Below are positions 23,601 to 34,819 of a stretch of 64,000 nucleotides of DNA, piece by piece. Made by a program: the position numbers and the translations under genes. The stretch comes from Ascidia mentula (lineage: Eukaryota; Chordata; Ascidiacea; Phlebobranchia; Ascidiidae): contig OX387198.1 of NCBI GenBank assembly GCA_947561715.1, forward strand, positions 15,376,001-15,440,000, in the 5' to 3' direction. The notes beneath the pieces were generated by a model. That model was not told where the DNA came from and searched no databases. It saw only the letters and a program-made list of their open reading frames with translations. Numbering within the stretch: position 1 is the first letter of the stretch; every line of letters begins with the position of its first letter.

Positions 23601-25259
23601 TTGATTTTATTTGTCTCCTGTTTGAAGTATGTATTTACTAAAGATTTGTTCAGTGCTGCATGTTACATGTTTTGCTACCAGGTGTGTTACAGCTGATACC
23701 CTCATGTTATTATGTATTTCAGGGACAGAGGAAGCCGGAATTGTTACGTCAATAAATGGACCATCAAACGCTGGAGGGAATTTGCAACTAAACTGCAGTG
23801 TTCCTTATCAGAACGAACTAAGCACAAAGTTTCGATGGGAAATTCCTTCCTCAAGTCGAAGTTTTGATGCAAACAATTCGTTTTTACATTTAACAAACCT
23901 GACAAGACATGATTGTGGAAATTATTCTTGCATTACAAGCGACGTTTTTCAATCAACAGAAAGCAACTATTTCGTGGATGTTTTATGTAACAACATAAGT
24001 TAACTTAATAAAAAAACTTTATAAAAACTTTAATGACTTCGCACTTTCTTTTCAGATTCGCCTGACTATTTAAGTGGAAACATTAATTGTACCTGGGTCG
24101 AAGTTGAAAACCGAACTTGTTTTGTGAATTTTACCTCCAACCCTCCAGCAAATAACTTTCTTGTCACCAGAAATGGCGATTCGTTCAATTGTCCTATGTG
24201 TTATATCAGTAATTACGCAAATGAACCCAACTTACAATCGTTTACTTTATTAACCACAGTAAGTAGATCCTATTGGGTTGGATTCGTTGCAAAAACTGAC
24301 AGAAGTTTTCGACAGACGTCAAACGAGGATGAGTATTTCGAGATTTCAATTATTTCATACGGAATGGATCCACTGGTCGTTCAAATGAAAATATCCAGCG
24401 AAAACTTGGTCTCCAATGACAACCAGCTTGTCATTATTGCTTCCAGCGTGGTTGGAGGCATTGTGATTCTGGTCGTCCTTGTTATAATGATCGTATGTTG
24501 GCGAAAAAAAGCAAGAAAAATGGAAGGTTGTATTTTTAGTTGTACAAAATAAAATTTATGCTGCTAAAGAGCCAAAGGCTTTTCAAGCAAAAAACAATCG
24601 CATTGATTTTAGCAAAGGAGATGCATCCAAATCCAATTTCCTCTTCACGTGACAATATCTATGCTGAAGTTGAGAAGTCAAGCAATACAGGTAGAAGAGT
24701 GAAAAAATGTGTTTGTGTTTTTAATTATTATTGTTTAAAAAGTTGTTTTTAACTAGCGTTACGAACAGTAAGTGCAATTGTTAGTTTCAATTTAATCTAT
24801 CAATAATTTTAGGCGTCCATCCCATTTATGTCGCAGATGAGGCCATGACAGACTTAAGATTGCAAACCGTACACTATGATGTCGCAGGTGAAGATATTGC
24901 TATCAGACATTCTTATGAAGAATTAGATTTGACAAAAGACAAAACTGAAAGTATGTCGTTTAATTCCATGGTTTTGATTGTAACATTGTAAACAGTGTTT
25001 TGTGTGGTATTTTTAGCAAAAGAAGATCGTTTAAATCCCATATACGAACCAAGCGATTCCTCAGATGTTGAAGATAATTATGCATCTGTTGACAAAACAA
25101 AAAAGGCACCGAAAAGTGAGGTATTATCCAAACATAACTTTTGTGGTATTTAAAGTTGTTTATTGAATTTTAGACGACAAAGAAGAGAAATTAAATCCAT
25201 TGTATGGAGAATATCCTCATGCAAAGAAAAGTGCATTTATACAAAGCAAATCCAAATGA
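20681..25259 (+). CDS. Transmembrane receptor with sushi-like and Ig domains and tyrosine-rich tail
   Basis: Exons: about 20681-20894 (first exon, start uncertain; hydrophobic LICLWIFICTPLQVITT), 22096-22425 (unique N-terminal domain), 22481-22669 (sushi-like, CLATTKWKDQTGIQCW), 22799-23136 (Ig-like), 23219-23500 (Ig-like), 23723-23986 (Ig, with LNCSV and RHDCGNYSC), 24056-24536 (membrane-proximal domain and helix VVGGIVILVVLVIMIVCW), 24613-24690, 24813-24950, 25017-25115, 25174-25259 (tail). Every junction is phase 1. The tail has NIYAEV, HPIYVAD, VHYDVA, HSYEEL, NPIYEP, DNYASV and NPLYGEY, pointing to SH2 or PTB docking. Many NxS/T sites mark the outer part. Against its paralogue, exon 4 has a net 1-bp difference near 22975, so no single frame spans that exon; skipping it keeps the frame. 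A cell-surface recognition role is inferred. No known receptor is a clear match. Confidence 0.78.
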
Positions 25260-25859
25260 AGTATGGCAAATATTTGATCAGCTTGTTGTCCGCTTTGATC
25301 GTAAAATTGTGTTTGTCAACGCCGTTATATTTATTATATCAACAGCAATAAGTTTTATGTCGCTATGTGCAACGTTTAACAGGAAAATCTTGACCCTAAA
25401 TTTTAAATAGCATCAACAAGAAAATATTCCTGGTGCAAATTACATGCTTGACTTTTTATTTTACGCCTATTTTAAGTAATTCGCCAACAATTATTGACGA
25501 CACTCATCTAAATTTGAGAAATAATCCTATGGTTATTGAGCTACTGATGCATGCGCACACACCTACAAGGTCTCGTCAGTGCAACTGGTAAATGTTATAC
25601 TAGCTGGTAAGCTAGCCAGGGACGAATGATTCTTCAACACTTTTATGCGTGTAATTCAAATTAAGCAAGTAATCTTCTAGTCAAACGATTCTTGAAATCA
25701 TTTCCCCATTTTGTCGTAACCGGCCCTGACGATTAACCGTATGTGTAACAATGTCACAATCACAGAAACGTTATTTTCAGGCTAAAATCTGTCGGTCTTG
25801 GCATGCAAACATTATCAATGATTGCAAGATTGTTAACGTCATAATAAACATATTCCAAA
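25260..25859. other. 3' flank of the receptor gene
   Basis: Non-coding. Its first 130 bp (with TGTTTGTCAACGCCGTTA near 25312) recurs as fragments at 10.6 and 16.8 kb, so it is probably 3' UTR. Around 25560-25620, AAGGTCTCGTCAGTGCAACT matches 17048-17070. Confidence 0.5.
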
Positions 25860-26170
25860 CAAAACGGTAATCGTTGTTTGTTACAGGGTCGCGCATATTG
25901 TTCTTTGAAAATCATCTCACTGTTTTGCATTTGGTCTCATGGCTGTGTGTCACTTACATGGTCACGAATCATGTAAATATTTATCGAACGTTGACTGCGC
26001 GCTCAGCACCATTTGGCCTTATTTGTAATTTCCTCAAACAAAGTCCAAGCCATATCGATATAAGCCAGGTCACAAGCGTGACAAAATTATTGATGGAACT
26101 CAGCAAACATCCATTTGTAACTACTTTCGGTTTCTGAGCTTTGATATCATATCAAAACATATTATATTTT
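25860..26170. repeat. Duplicated non-coding block, partner of 17150-17960
   Basis: Matches the two ends of 17150-17960. It directly precedes segmental duplication copy B. Confidence 0.7.
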
Positions 26171-26195
26171 ACCTCTGTCGGTTTTGTGATGTTTG

Positions 26196-28020
26196 TCGTG
26201 TAATGATCTCGATACGATAGCTGTGATCGCCAAGTAAGAACCTGCGAGGTGGGGCAATCCTGCCAATCTTGACATTGCATTTAACATTATTACGAACCCC
26301 GTGATTAAATGGAAATTGTGTAGTAGTTATGATACACATAATGTGAATGGAATGATTCGTGTCACATGCTGGAAGGTTGCTGGGGTCTCATATTTCTGAT
26401 GCTGACTTCAGTCAAGTTGAAACAATATAATATGTGTTCCCTCGCAGTCACGATCGACACAACCTGGCAAACACCGCGATATGACAAAGCAAACATTTCC
26501 ACTGAAGTACTTTCGTTTTAGCGCAGTTACGAAAGGTTTCGCAATTGACTTGCGCTAAACCACTTTCCGAGTAATTAAGTAATTAAGAAAGAAAGTACAC
26601 AACATTAAAGCAGCTAATTCACACCCCCTCCAGTTTTCTTGGCTCCGAAACCCTTCTACACCACCTAGTGGAAACCAAAAATTTATTTGAGCAAACCTAT
26701 AAAATATTTGGCCAAACGAACTACACCCATGTACAAAAATCTTTCAAAACTGAAAACAGTTGCAATATCGTGAAATTTTGTATTTTCTGTTTGAAAGTAT
26801 TTTGGTAATGTTTGGTAATGGCGCTTTCGTCCATAATATGGTATGCGGTAGGCTAAAAGTTAAAATTCCACCTACCAATGCATGTGATTACTTTAGTCCC
26901 AAAGACAATCGTGGTTTTTGGTGTACTCGCAGGTAATATTCAAAAAAGTCTAAAAAAAGGTTTAATGTCCTCAGGGGGTCCATCCTACCCTCGTCTTCTG
27001 TACCTTGTTTTTCACTGGGCCTAAATTAGATACAAAACAACTAAAAAATAGCTTAAAATGCCTTTTAATATCCCTATATCTCCCAGCTTCCTTGTATCAA
27101 TGACATTTTGCACTCACAAGAAATTTAAGTATTGCTTTGATGTTATGTGCACAAGGGAATTATAATTATGCACAGTTCTAGCCGAATACTTTAGATGCAC
27201 TTGTGTACTCACCTGTGGCGTTACAGCCCTAAATAACATACCTTCAGAAGCATTTTCCAATAAATCATAACCAACTAACCACCTTTCACAGTTTAATCTT
27301 TGATGTCTTGAAACGAGAATGCCAGTTGCCAACACAAACGTCAATCTTTTTGTATTCGAATCAGTTGTACATCAAACATTTTAGTAAATTTTTGGACAGT
27401 AAAAAACTCAACTGAATCAAACTGTTTTGGCCTATGTGTCGGGTGACAGCCTAAAGTTGGGTCCTTACAATATTAATTGTCAAATGAAAAGAAAATACTA
27501 TTTGATCATCACACCTGACATATGAGGTCGCATGTAGGTTATTTTATTGTGTTCCCTAAACTCACTTTAATTGAAAACCTGATACAAAGAATATCGCCAC
27601 TCTTTATTATATCATTATAATTTTATTGGTATAAAGTCAGTTAAAGAACTAGACAGACGTAACAATAAGGTTTAGGAGTTCTGAAAACAAAGAATGTCAA
27701 GACACTAACCGTCAGCAAATATTTAACAAAAGAACGAACAATTGGCCGCACACTGGGGAGGGCTTTTTACACAAGAAACCTGGCGCCTTTAAGAGAGCCA
27801 AAGCACACAGTTTTAACACCAGAATTACGACTTGGACTCGGCAAGTTTTTTTTTTAAATAATGTTGTTAGCTGAGAAATATCATGCAAGATACGGCTGTT
27901 TTTACGGCGCTTAGGACATTTAGTTTTCCGCGAACCCCGCGCCAAACCTAGCTGTGTACTCTTCACTACTACACTCTTTAGAATATTTTCCTTTCTGATC
28001 GATATCCCGGTGACATTAGT
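26196..28020. repeat. Segmental duplication, copy B (non-coding)
   Basis: Partner of 14958-16290. The stretch about 27050-27660 has no counterpart in copy A, so it was either inserted here or deleted there. Near-identity over hundreds of bases, such as around GTCCTCAGGGGGT, points to a fairly recent event or gene conversion. Confidence 0.85.
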
Positions 28021-28594
28021 TATTTAGAATTTATTTATCCAAAGAAACTTTTCAAACCTTGTTGTTTATGTTATTCATGCATTCAACAGGTCCGTATTGT
28101 CAGTTCGTACTTCCAGTTTTATAGGTTATATTGAACTAAAGGCAGCAACAAGCATACAACAAAAATAATCAGGTTTATCTTACAACTACACGCGGCGCCG
28201 TGAGGAGACGAAATGACGACATACGTAGTTTTTAAACTGCTGTTGTGCGTCAAGTTGTCGTGTTGTGTGACGTACAGTAGTTCATTCTTCTGATCTTATA
28301 TCGCTTGAGTTTTAGTGAGATTTTAGATCAGATTTCGAAACTCTTTTAAAAACTTACAGGATAAAGTCAAGGGGAACAGGTAAACTTCCTCGTGGTCCGA
28401 TTTATTAAAACTAACAGATTGTAGCGCATTTTTGTTGATGGCAGTATATGATGCAGAGTGTATTATTTACATACGCGTTGGAAGAAAAAAACAAACGTTA
28501 TGTTGTAATCTCTGATAATGAAGAATCACACAAGCCACCCTCTAAGCATTGGCCTTTCTTCTAATTGCTTTCGACCGAAAACCGCTCGCGCAGT
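28021..28594. other. Intergenic, nothing recognised
   Basis: No gene seen. A GC-richer patch (GCGGCGCCGTGAGG) lies near 28192. Confidence 0.3.
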
Positions 28595-28663
28595 GTTTTC
28601 GATAATGTTAGAATTGAAAGCCAATTTAAAACAGCGCTTTCAATTCTATCATTATCGAAAAAC
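28595..28663. repeat. Long near-perfect hairpin
   Basis: Left arm 28595-28621 and right arm 28636-28663 are reverse complements apart from one extra base and one mismatch, with a 14-base loop. The stem can be extended imperfectly outwards through CGCGCAGTG and ATGCGCTGCTG. It may be a foldback transposon remnant or a transcribed hairpin such as a microRNA precursor; nothing in the sequence decides this. Confidence 0.7.
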
Positions 28664-30736
28664 ATGTGATGCGCTGCTGGAAGTGTTACGTCACAAATCG
28701 TAGACAAAGAGAGGCTACAAGCGGCTGGACCACCACGCGACAATTGTTTCCAGTGTCAAAAATTTGCCTTTTTCCTGTGTTTACACTGCCGACAAAGTTG
28801 TTACTGCAAGGGTACAGCTGCTGAAGAAGAAGCCTCACTGTGAAGGTTAAGTTTACAAAAGGTTATTAAACCGAACTGCGTAGAAAGCTCATAGGGCAGC
28901 AATTCAGTATAGGACAGCTAAGTACTTTTCTTTATTGAACAACAAATGAGGCTAGTGGCTGTCAAACCAATGTCAAAACTGTGCCTTATAATGCGTCGTT
29001 TTGGGTTTTCAAGGGAGGCACAGAACAATTTAAAAAAAGAGTAGTTTGGAAAAAATGAGGGCAAGTAAGTAACAAGTTAAGTTAGCCTTGCAAAAGCAAA
29101 AAATAAGATTCTACATACTATTTGGGTGACACCCAAGCTCATGGAGAAATTGGTTATCAAGCAGTTTAGTTTGGACATTGTGGACTCTACTTGGTTCGTC
29201 TCTGTTGTTTAGTACCAAGTTATGTGCCCTTAACTGGCGATCATTAACTGAACACAAACCATTACGCTTGCGATAATAAGGCTTTTGGAAATATGATGTA
29301 GAAAATTCTGTATAAAACCCAAAACAAATGTTTTTGTATAATTCGTGGCTTTGTGAACATGTAGAAGTTTGGCAAAACGCTTACGTGTTAGTGACTTGAT
29401 GAAACATGCTCACAAAACACTATCGCACTATGGAAGAAATGCTGTAAAACAATGTGTGCACTACTGTTCTGCATCACAATGAGTCAGTTTCCTTCGACTA
29501 AAAATTTTAAACAGAGGAACAATTTGCTCTGATAGATTTTTAATGCGTTGTATCTTTTCACAGTTTAAGAAGCATTGGGAGTGCATATATGCACGCGTTG
29601 CAGGATTGGTTAAGCTCTGTGGCGAAAGAGGTATCATCCATATGAGATACAAGTTATTTGGTATAAAGACGAAACGATTTTTTGAACGATAGGAGCGCTG
29701 AGGTCAAGTCGAATGCCAGTTCCTCGCAAAAGCAGGAGCGGCGGCATTATCTTTTATGTAGAAATGTATTTAAGGATCAACACAGTTTTCTCAAGTTGAC
29801 TTCGCAAAACCAATAATTTGATACATTTCCAACAGAGACGTGCGAAACCGGTTACTCGGACATGACCGGATGAACCTGATTTTGACGCGTAATTGATGTA
29901 GTATTAGGCATAGAAACGCATTTTTATTTGGGAAAACTTTTGCCAAGATTACGCCGAGGTCACCAGCAAGGCATGATCTTTACTTTATGGTAATAATTTG
30001 ACTCCGCGAATCAGACTTATTTAATTAAACAGAAGGACACGTTACAATATCAGTCGGCATGAATTAATGTGGCCAAGCGAACGCACGTGACAGAGCGAGT
30101 TATGAAGATCAAAAGGTGTGTATACAGATAACATAGTGGGTATTAAAGGTTTGTCATCGAGAAGGATGCCAGAAGGGTGTGGGAGTTCTGCAGAAAAGTC
30201 TAACTCCGTCTGCATTCTATAGTTGATTGTGAATCAACTCCGGAAACATGCGTGCAACACGGCACACTTGGCAAACGAGATTAACAGTTGACTAGGAATG
30301 AGTTTTGATACATTATATGCATTGGATGCACTTTGAAAATGTGCTGTATTTGGTTGCCCTATACATGTCAGCGAAACCGATGGCTGGTAAAGGTTTTTTT
30401 TTAAATATAATTACAGTAATTCTGATAGAGCCACTTTAACGTGTTGGGTTTATGATAAGCTAACCACAACATTGTACATTCGTGAGGTATCAATTATTTT
30501 TGCCATATTGTAATCCTACCATTTAACTGCGGCTGACAAACTGCTGCATCCAAATTACCTTCCGGCATTGACCAATAATTGTCCAATTCAACCCAAGCCG
30601 ACGAGTAATTCACAACGGGGAACACCACTAGTTGTTTACAGAACATAATGCTGAAATCTTTTTGTTGAAGGTCGACCACGCGTGTAGCAATAGCTTGTTG
30701 GTGGCACTTTGTTGTGTGCTTACGTCATTCTCTACC
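28664..30736. other. Intergenic, no gene seen
   Basis: Two kilobases of AT-rich sequence with only short, unremarkable frames. The frame of the next gene is open upstream to 30632, but from a TTG codon, so that part is treated as 5' UTR. Confidence 0.4.
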
Positions 30737-32233
30737 ATGTCTCAAGTACAAATAAACCACACGCAAGTTTCAAGATCCCAAGCCATAGAAGCTTTACATG
30801 ATGTACAAAAGCGACTCAACGATTGTGAACAATTGATCACACTTCTGTCAAAAAAACAGGACGTTGCAGGCTTTTACGATACATTATCTCAAAAATCTTT
30901 GTCAAAAAAACAAGTTGAAGATACGCAGTTAAGGAGCAAAACTCGCGTCGAAGAAATGTCTTCAAAAGAGATAAATTTCCCTGAAAAACTGTTTAAAAAG
31001 ACCTGCTTGGAAACACCACAAGAGGTGACGACAAGAGAAAATAGACACGTTTCTGTCCATCCTCGGCTCCGTCAAAAGGAAACCGCTACACATCTGGACG
31101 AGAAGGCCGAATCCAGTTTGAGGGATTTCGGAAACGTAGTTCTCACGAATTTGCCCGAGGTTGGAAACTTTCAAACCACTGTTCAAAATACAAAAACATC
31201 GTTAAAAGATTCAAGACCACTTTCACCAACAGAACTGAAACCTTTCGTCGATTTCAACAAAGTTAAACAAGCTGAAGAAATCATAACACAAGTAAAATGT
31301 TCGACAAAAGGACCTATTGTTTCATGGCACCCTGAAACACACAAAGGAACGAATGTATACGATATTTCACACCACAAGGACGTAAGACAACCATTTGCAT
31401 GTGAAAGCAAATCTTTTCTGCAAGATCAAGTTCACACAAATTTCAATCCATGTTCGCATTCTTCTTTGACAAATAATTCCACGTTTACCTGTGGAAAGTA
31501 TACGGAAAATCATCACTTCTCAAACATGATATTGCCAAAAGAACGCCCGGTTTTCGTAAGGGAAGTCGATGATACGAGGAACCATCTTTTAGAAGCGTGT
31601 GAAATTCATGAACCGATAATTTCAACAGGGTGTTTACATGAAACCTCACATGAACTTTTTAAAGTGAAAAAGTTTACTGATGAAATACCTCGGGAGATAC
31701 AGAGGTCTAATGAAGACTTTCCAAAACATGTGAAAGTTTTTGACTCAGTCGAACGTCTGTTTCGTCGATCATACATTGCGGACGCAACTTTTCCAACTTC
31801 TGGTTCTATGAGAGAAAAGGTCAACCAGTCTAAACCAGAACTAGCCAACGAACAGCATCAGAAAATGCATTTCTTTCACAAACATGTGGAGAGGTTCAGT
31901 GCAAGCGGCGGTAAAGAAAAAATCTTGTTGGACGATCATGGTTCTACCATTATTCCTCCCCAGAACATCAGTAATAACACTAAAGTTAGCTATAGACATG
32001 AACCGCTGAGTACAAACCGGATTCTAAAAAGAAAATCCGACGAGTGTGTCGCATCTGCAATGCAAAAAAGTGAACACTGCTGTATGTTGTTGAAAAAAGC
32101 TGTACCGGATAAGGCCTGCGAAAACAAGGAGAGGTTGAAAAAGATTCAGGAAGACGTAGAGATCCTTTTACGAATGGGATTTCCAGATCGTCAACGAATT
32201 CAGCAAAAAATAAAGTCGACGCTCATCACTTAA
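30737..32233 (+). CDS. Unrecognised basic, low-complexity protein with C-terminal MGFPD motif
   Basis: A single exon of 498 codons. The start is the first ATG in the frame (MSQVQINHTQ), in good context (ACCATG). Residues about 10-40 look helical (SQAIEALHDVQKRLNDCEQL). The middle is polar and rich in S, T, K, E and H with no recognisable domain. The end is a basic helix followed by VEILLRMGFPDRQRIQQKIK. That ending resembles VDALLEMGKPDYKFVKSV in the gene at 38340 and IDMVEMGLPNMDGYEQKV in the minus-strand gene at 40299. No signal peptide or membrane segment is seen. The long frame and the shared ending argue that it is real; the function is unknown. Confidence 0.75.
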   Translation: MSQVQINHTQVSRSQAIEALHDVQKRLNDCEQLITLLSKKQDVAGFYDTLSQKSLSKKQVEDTQLRSKTRVEEMSSKEINFPEKLFKKTCLETPQEVTTRENRHVSVHPRLRQKETATHLDEKAESSLRDFGNVVLTNLPEVGNFQTTVQNTKTSLKDSRPLSPTELKPFVDFNKVKQAEEIITQVKCSTKGPIVSWHPETHKGTNVYDISHHKDVRQPFACESKSFLQDQVHTNFNPCSHSSLTNNSTFTCGKYTENHHFSNMILPKERPVFVREVDDTRNHLLEACEIHEPIISTGCLHETSHELFKVKKFTDEIPREIQRSNEDFPKHVKVFDSVERLFRRSYIADATFPTSGSMREKVNQSKPELANEQHQKMHFFHKHVERFSASGGKEKILLDDHGSTIIPPQNISNNTKVSYRHEPLSTNRILKRKSDECVASAMQKSEHCCMLLKKAVPDKACENKERLKKIQEDVEILLRMGFPDRQRIQQKIKSTLIT

Positions 32234-33414
32234 ATTAATCCTTTTAAGAAATGTAGGTTCTATAGAAACGAGTATTTAAATGTAAAGCTTAACTCTGTCA
32301 TTGTTGCACCAGTGAGAATTGGTTACATACATCACATTCTCTAATTGCTTATGTTCTTACAATGACCGCATCTGGCGATGTGTTATTTTTTGCTGTTTTC
32401 AAGGTCGTGTCTTCCGACAAAGAATAAAATATTTCGATGAATTTGTTCATCAAACTTTGCGAATCTATTGTCAAAAGAATGTGTGCTATTAAATAAAGTG
32501 TTGCAAACTTACAGACCAACCTGGTCACCAATAATAGGGGATAATATGATTAATCGTTTCAAACAGGGAAAACGTCACAAGGACCACAGGAATCAGACTG
32601 TTGTATAAAGGGGTGGCGATGGATCAGTATTCACTGGTCAAATATCCAAAATTACCCATAAAGACATCGTCAAGTCGAATAATAATCATGACAGAAATCA
32701 GTCTTTCACTTTGGCTACAGTTCTAAGGGAAAGACAATTCTACCATCATTGCAAAGCTCAAACAAAACCTTTCCTACGATATCAAACTTGTCTTTCAAGT
32801 TGCGGTGACTATATGTTTACTGGCCGAATGCTGTCCATAAACACGGCCCAAAAACGGTTTTTCGCTCTCTTTTCTTGGCACAACGGGGAAAATAATTCCA
32901 CCACCAATGCGAAGCTCATTGAAAAACCTTTCCACACTTGTCTTTTCATTCGCAGGAAAAATACATACAATTCTGTGCATCATATGCAAAAATTACCGAA
33001 ATCCATTGAGAAACGACAAAGCTACGTGTGTTTGAAGTTGTGTCGACCAGTGTTTAATGTTGCCAGATGCCACCTCCCCAGAGGACTGTCAGCCAGGTGG
33101 CTGTACACAGAATGCGTATTGCGTTAACGAGTGCGTAAATCGCATGCGAAAACTGACCGGACAGATTACATACGTAAACGAAACGGACTTTCGTCCCGAA
33201 CCATCCATGAAAAGGCACTATACTCAGAATCCGTTATCGTACGGAAGTTACGCTTGGTTGCGCAGGTCGGTGGGAGACCAAATCAAAATGCTGAGTGTGT
33301 GAACAGTTCCAAAACTGTGATTTTAATTACTCTCTATTACATGTTGGTCAACTATTGAAAAGAAGAAAGCCTGAGAATATTTGATAACTACGAAATGCTT
33401 CTTATTTTATGATC
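32234..33414. other. Intergenic with a two-copy imperfect direct repeat
   Basis: AATAAA near 32491 could end the preceding gene. Stretches about 32736-32795 and 32890-32950 resemble each other (both with AAGCTCA, AACCTTTCC and ACTTGTCTTT). A 138-codon frame covers both but starts at a non-ATG codon and resembles nothing known, so it is not called a gene. The stretch 33060-33300 is richer in CG dinucleotides than its surroundings. Confidence 0.35.
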
Positions 33415-33830
33415 AAATGGATTTATTGTACCAAGCGTGTACATTGGGGAAACTGGCCGTGCGCCAAAAACGAGGTTTAAAGAACGCGAGTCCGATAGGC
33501 ACAAGAGGATTGTTTGGAGCCATTGAACATTAATACGCATGCGTCATCACTCAATGACAAAACGCCCCCAGTGTACCGACACCTGCCAAGAAATTCCGCC
33601 GTTAAACCTCGCGCACTCCAAAAACGATGATAACCCGTGTTGTTACTGACAATTGTATAGTGCAGGTGTGTTCGTCCTTTCTTATCGCTCTTTCACTTCT
33701 TCTTTTCTGGTGTAGCGTTTTTACTTTGTTGTTCATACCTCCCGATGAGGCTGTTGCATAACAGCCGAAACGTCGAGAAGCGTCGATAAAATAAAATTTG
33801 CCAGAAGAGCAGTATTCAGCAGTACCATCA
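33415..33830 (+). mobile_element. Fossil Penelope-like element, 3' part
   Basis: A short stretch near 33438 reads VYIGETGRAPKTRFKE, the GIY-YIG endonuclease signature that ends Penelope-like polyproteins. About 300 bp further on, at 33741-33774, a stem-loop (GGCTGTT/AACAGCC) is flanked by CCGATGAG and CGAAACGTC, as in the hammerhead-ribozyme-like motif known from the terminal repeats of this family. No reverse transcriptase part is left. It is a short, broken, old fragment. Confidence 0.7.
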
Positions 33831-34760
33831 CATATTTGAATCTGGAGAAAAACAGACTTGTAAATTTGTAAAATGTGCTCTTTCTTGCAAACAAATGCTA
33901 ACCAGCACCTGGACAGTGTTGCAGGTTGGATGATTCAGAACCATGCTGCATTCTTGGTGCGTTTTTAGCAAAGATCTTTGTGATCACAGCACAGGAAGTG
34001 ACACTAACTGCATGATTGTTTTCCGTGCGTATTTGTAAAACCAATTGTTATCTTTGCCCAAGTATAGTAGACATTAGATTCAGAATAATAGTAAATGTTA
34101 AACTGTCAGTTTTACAACAATAAAAATAATACAAAATGATTCTAAAAAATCTGCAAAAATGAAAAAGCACTGCAAATAGAGGATAATAAATCACGGAAAG
34201 CAAAATAGTTTTGGGAAAAACGTCCACCTAAAGGCAGAAAACCCAGTACCAAAATATGCAGCGGCAGATTTACAGTTGACAAATACTGATTTCTCATCAT
34301 TTTTGTTATAATTATAATACACAAACACATTGCAATGTAATTGCTATGTTTTATTACAATTGTTCTCGTGCATCAGTTTTTCTTATGTCATGACAAAAAG
34401 GATTCCACATCACTTTTTTTATAAGTTAAGAACTGGACCAAGTTCCTCAAATATACAAGTGTGTAAAATGCCCTTAGCCAAAACACTCCAATAAGCACAT
34501 TATCAACCAACTAGTGCATTGTCATTTTCAAGGCATGTAATCGTCTGCCTTCGACCTATAACTTTTCAAGTCAAATTTTTGCTTTCTGGTCACACAACTT
34601 AGCCAACCTACTCATAACGGCTAGACAATACAAAAACACACTACGTCATTGTTATTAGCACGCCTACACACATAAAGGCTTAACTCTTTGTTTTGTATCA
34701 CCTCAAACAATTCCTCACAAAAAACCAACTTCATGTAGTTTTGTTTTATCATTTTTAAAT
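33831..34760. other. Intergenic, nothing recognised
   Basis: AT-rich spacer between the Penelope-like fragment and the 3' end of the MADF gene; no frame or RNA motif could be supported. Confidence 0.35.
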
Positions 34761-34766
34761 TTTATT
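34761..34766 (-). terminator. Poly(A) signal candidate for the MADF gene
   Basis: AATAAA on the minus strand, about 55 bp after the stop codon at 34820. Confidence 0.5.
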
Positions 34767-34819
34767 AAAAAGAACATTGAAAGAAATACTGAACATTGAA
34801 AGAAAGTAACGAAATTAGT

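Noticed and set aside
32711-33127. 138-codon frame in the 32-33 kb spacer
   Set aside because: It starts at a non-ATG codon, covers an imperfect DNA repeat and resembles no protein family.
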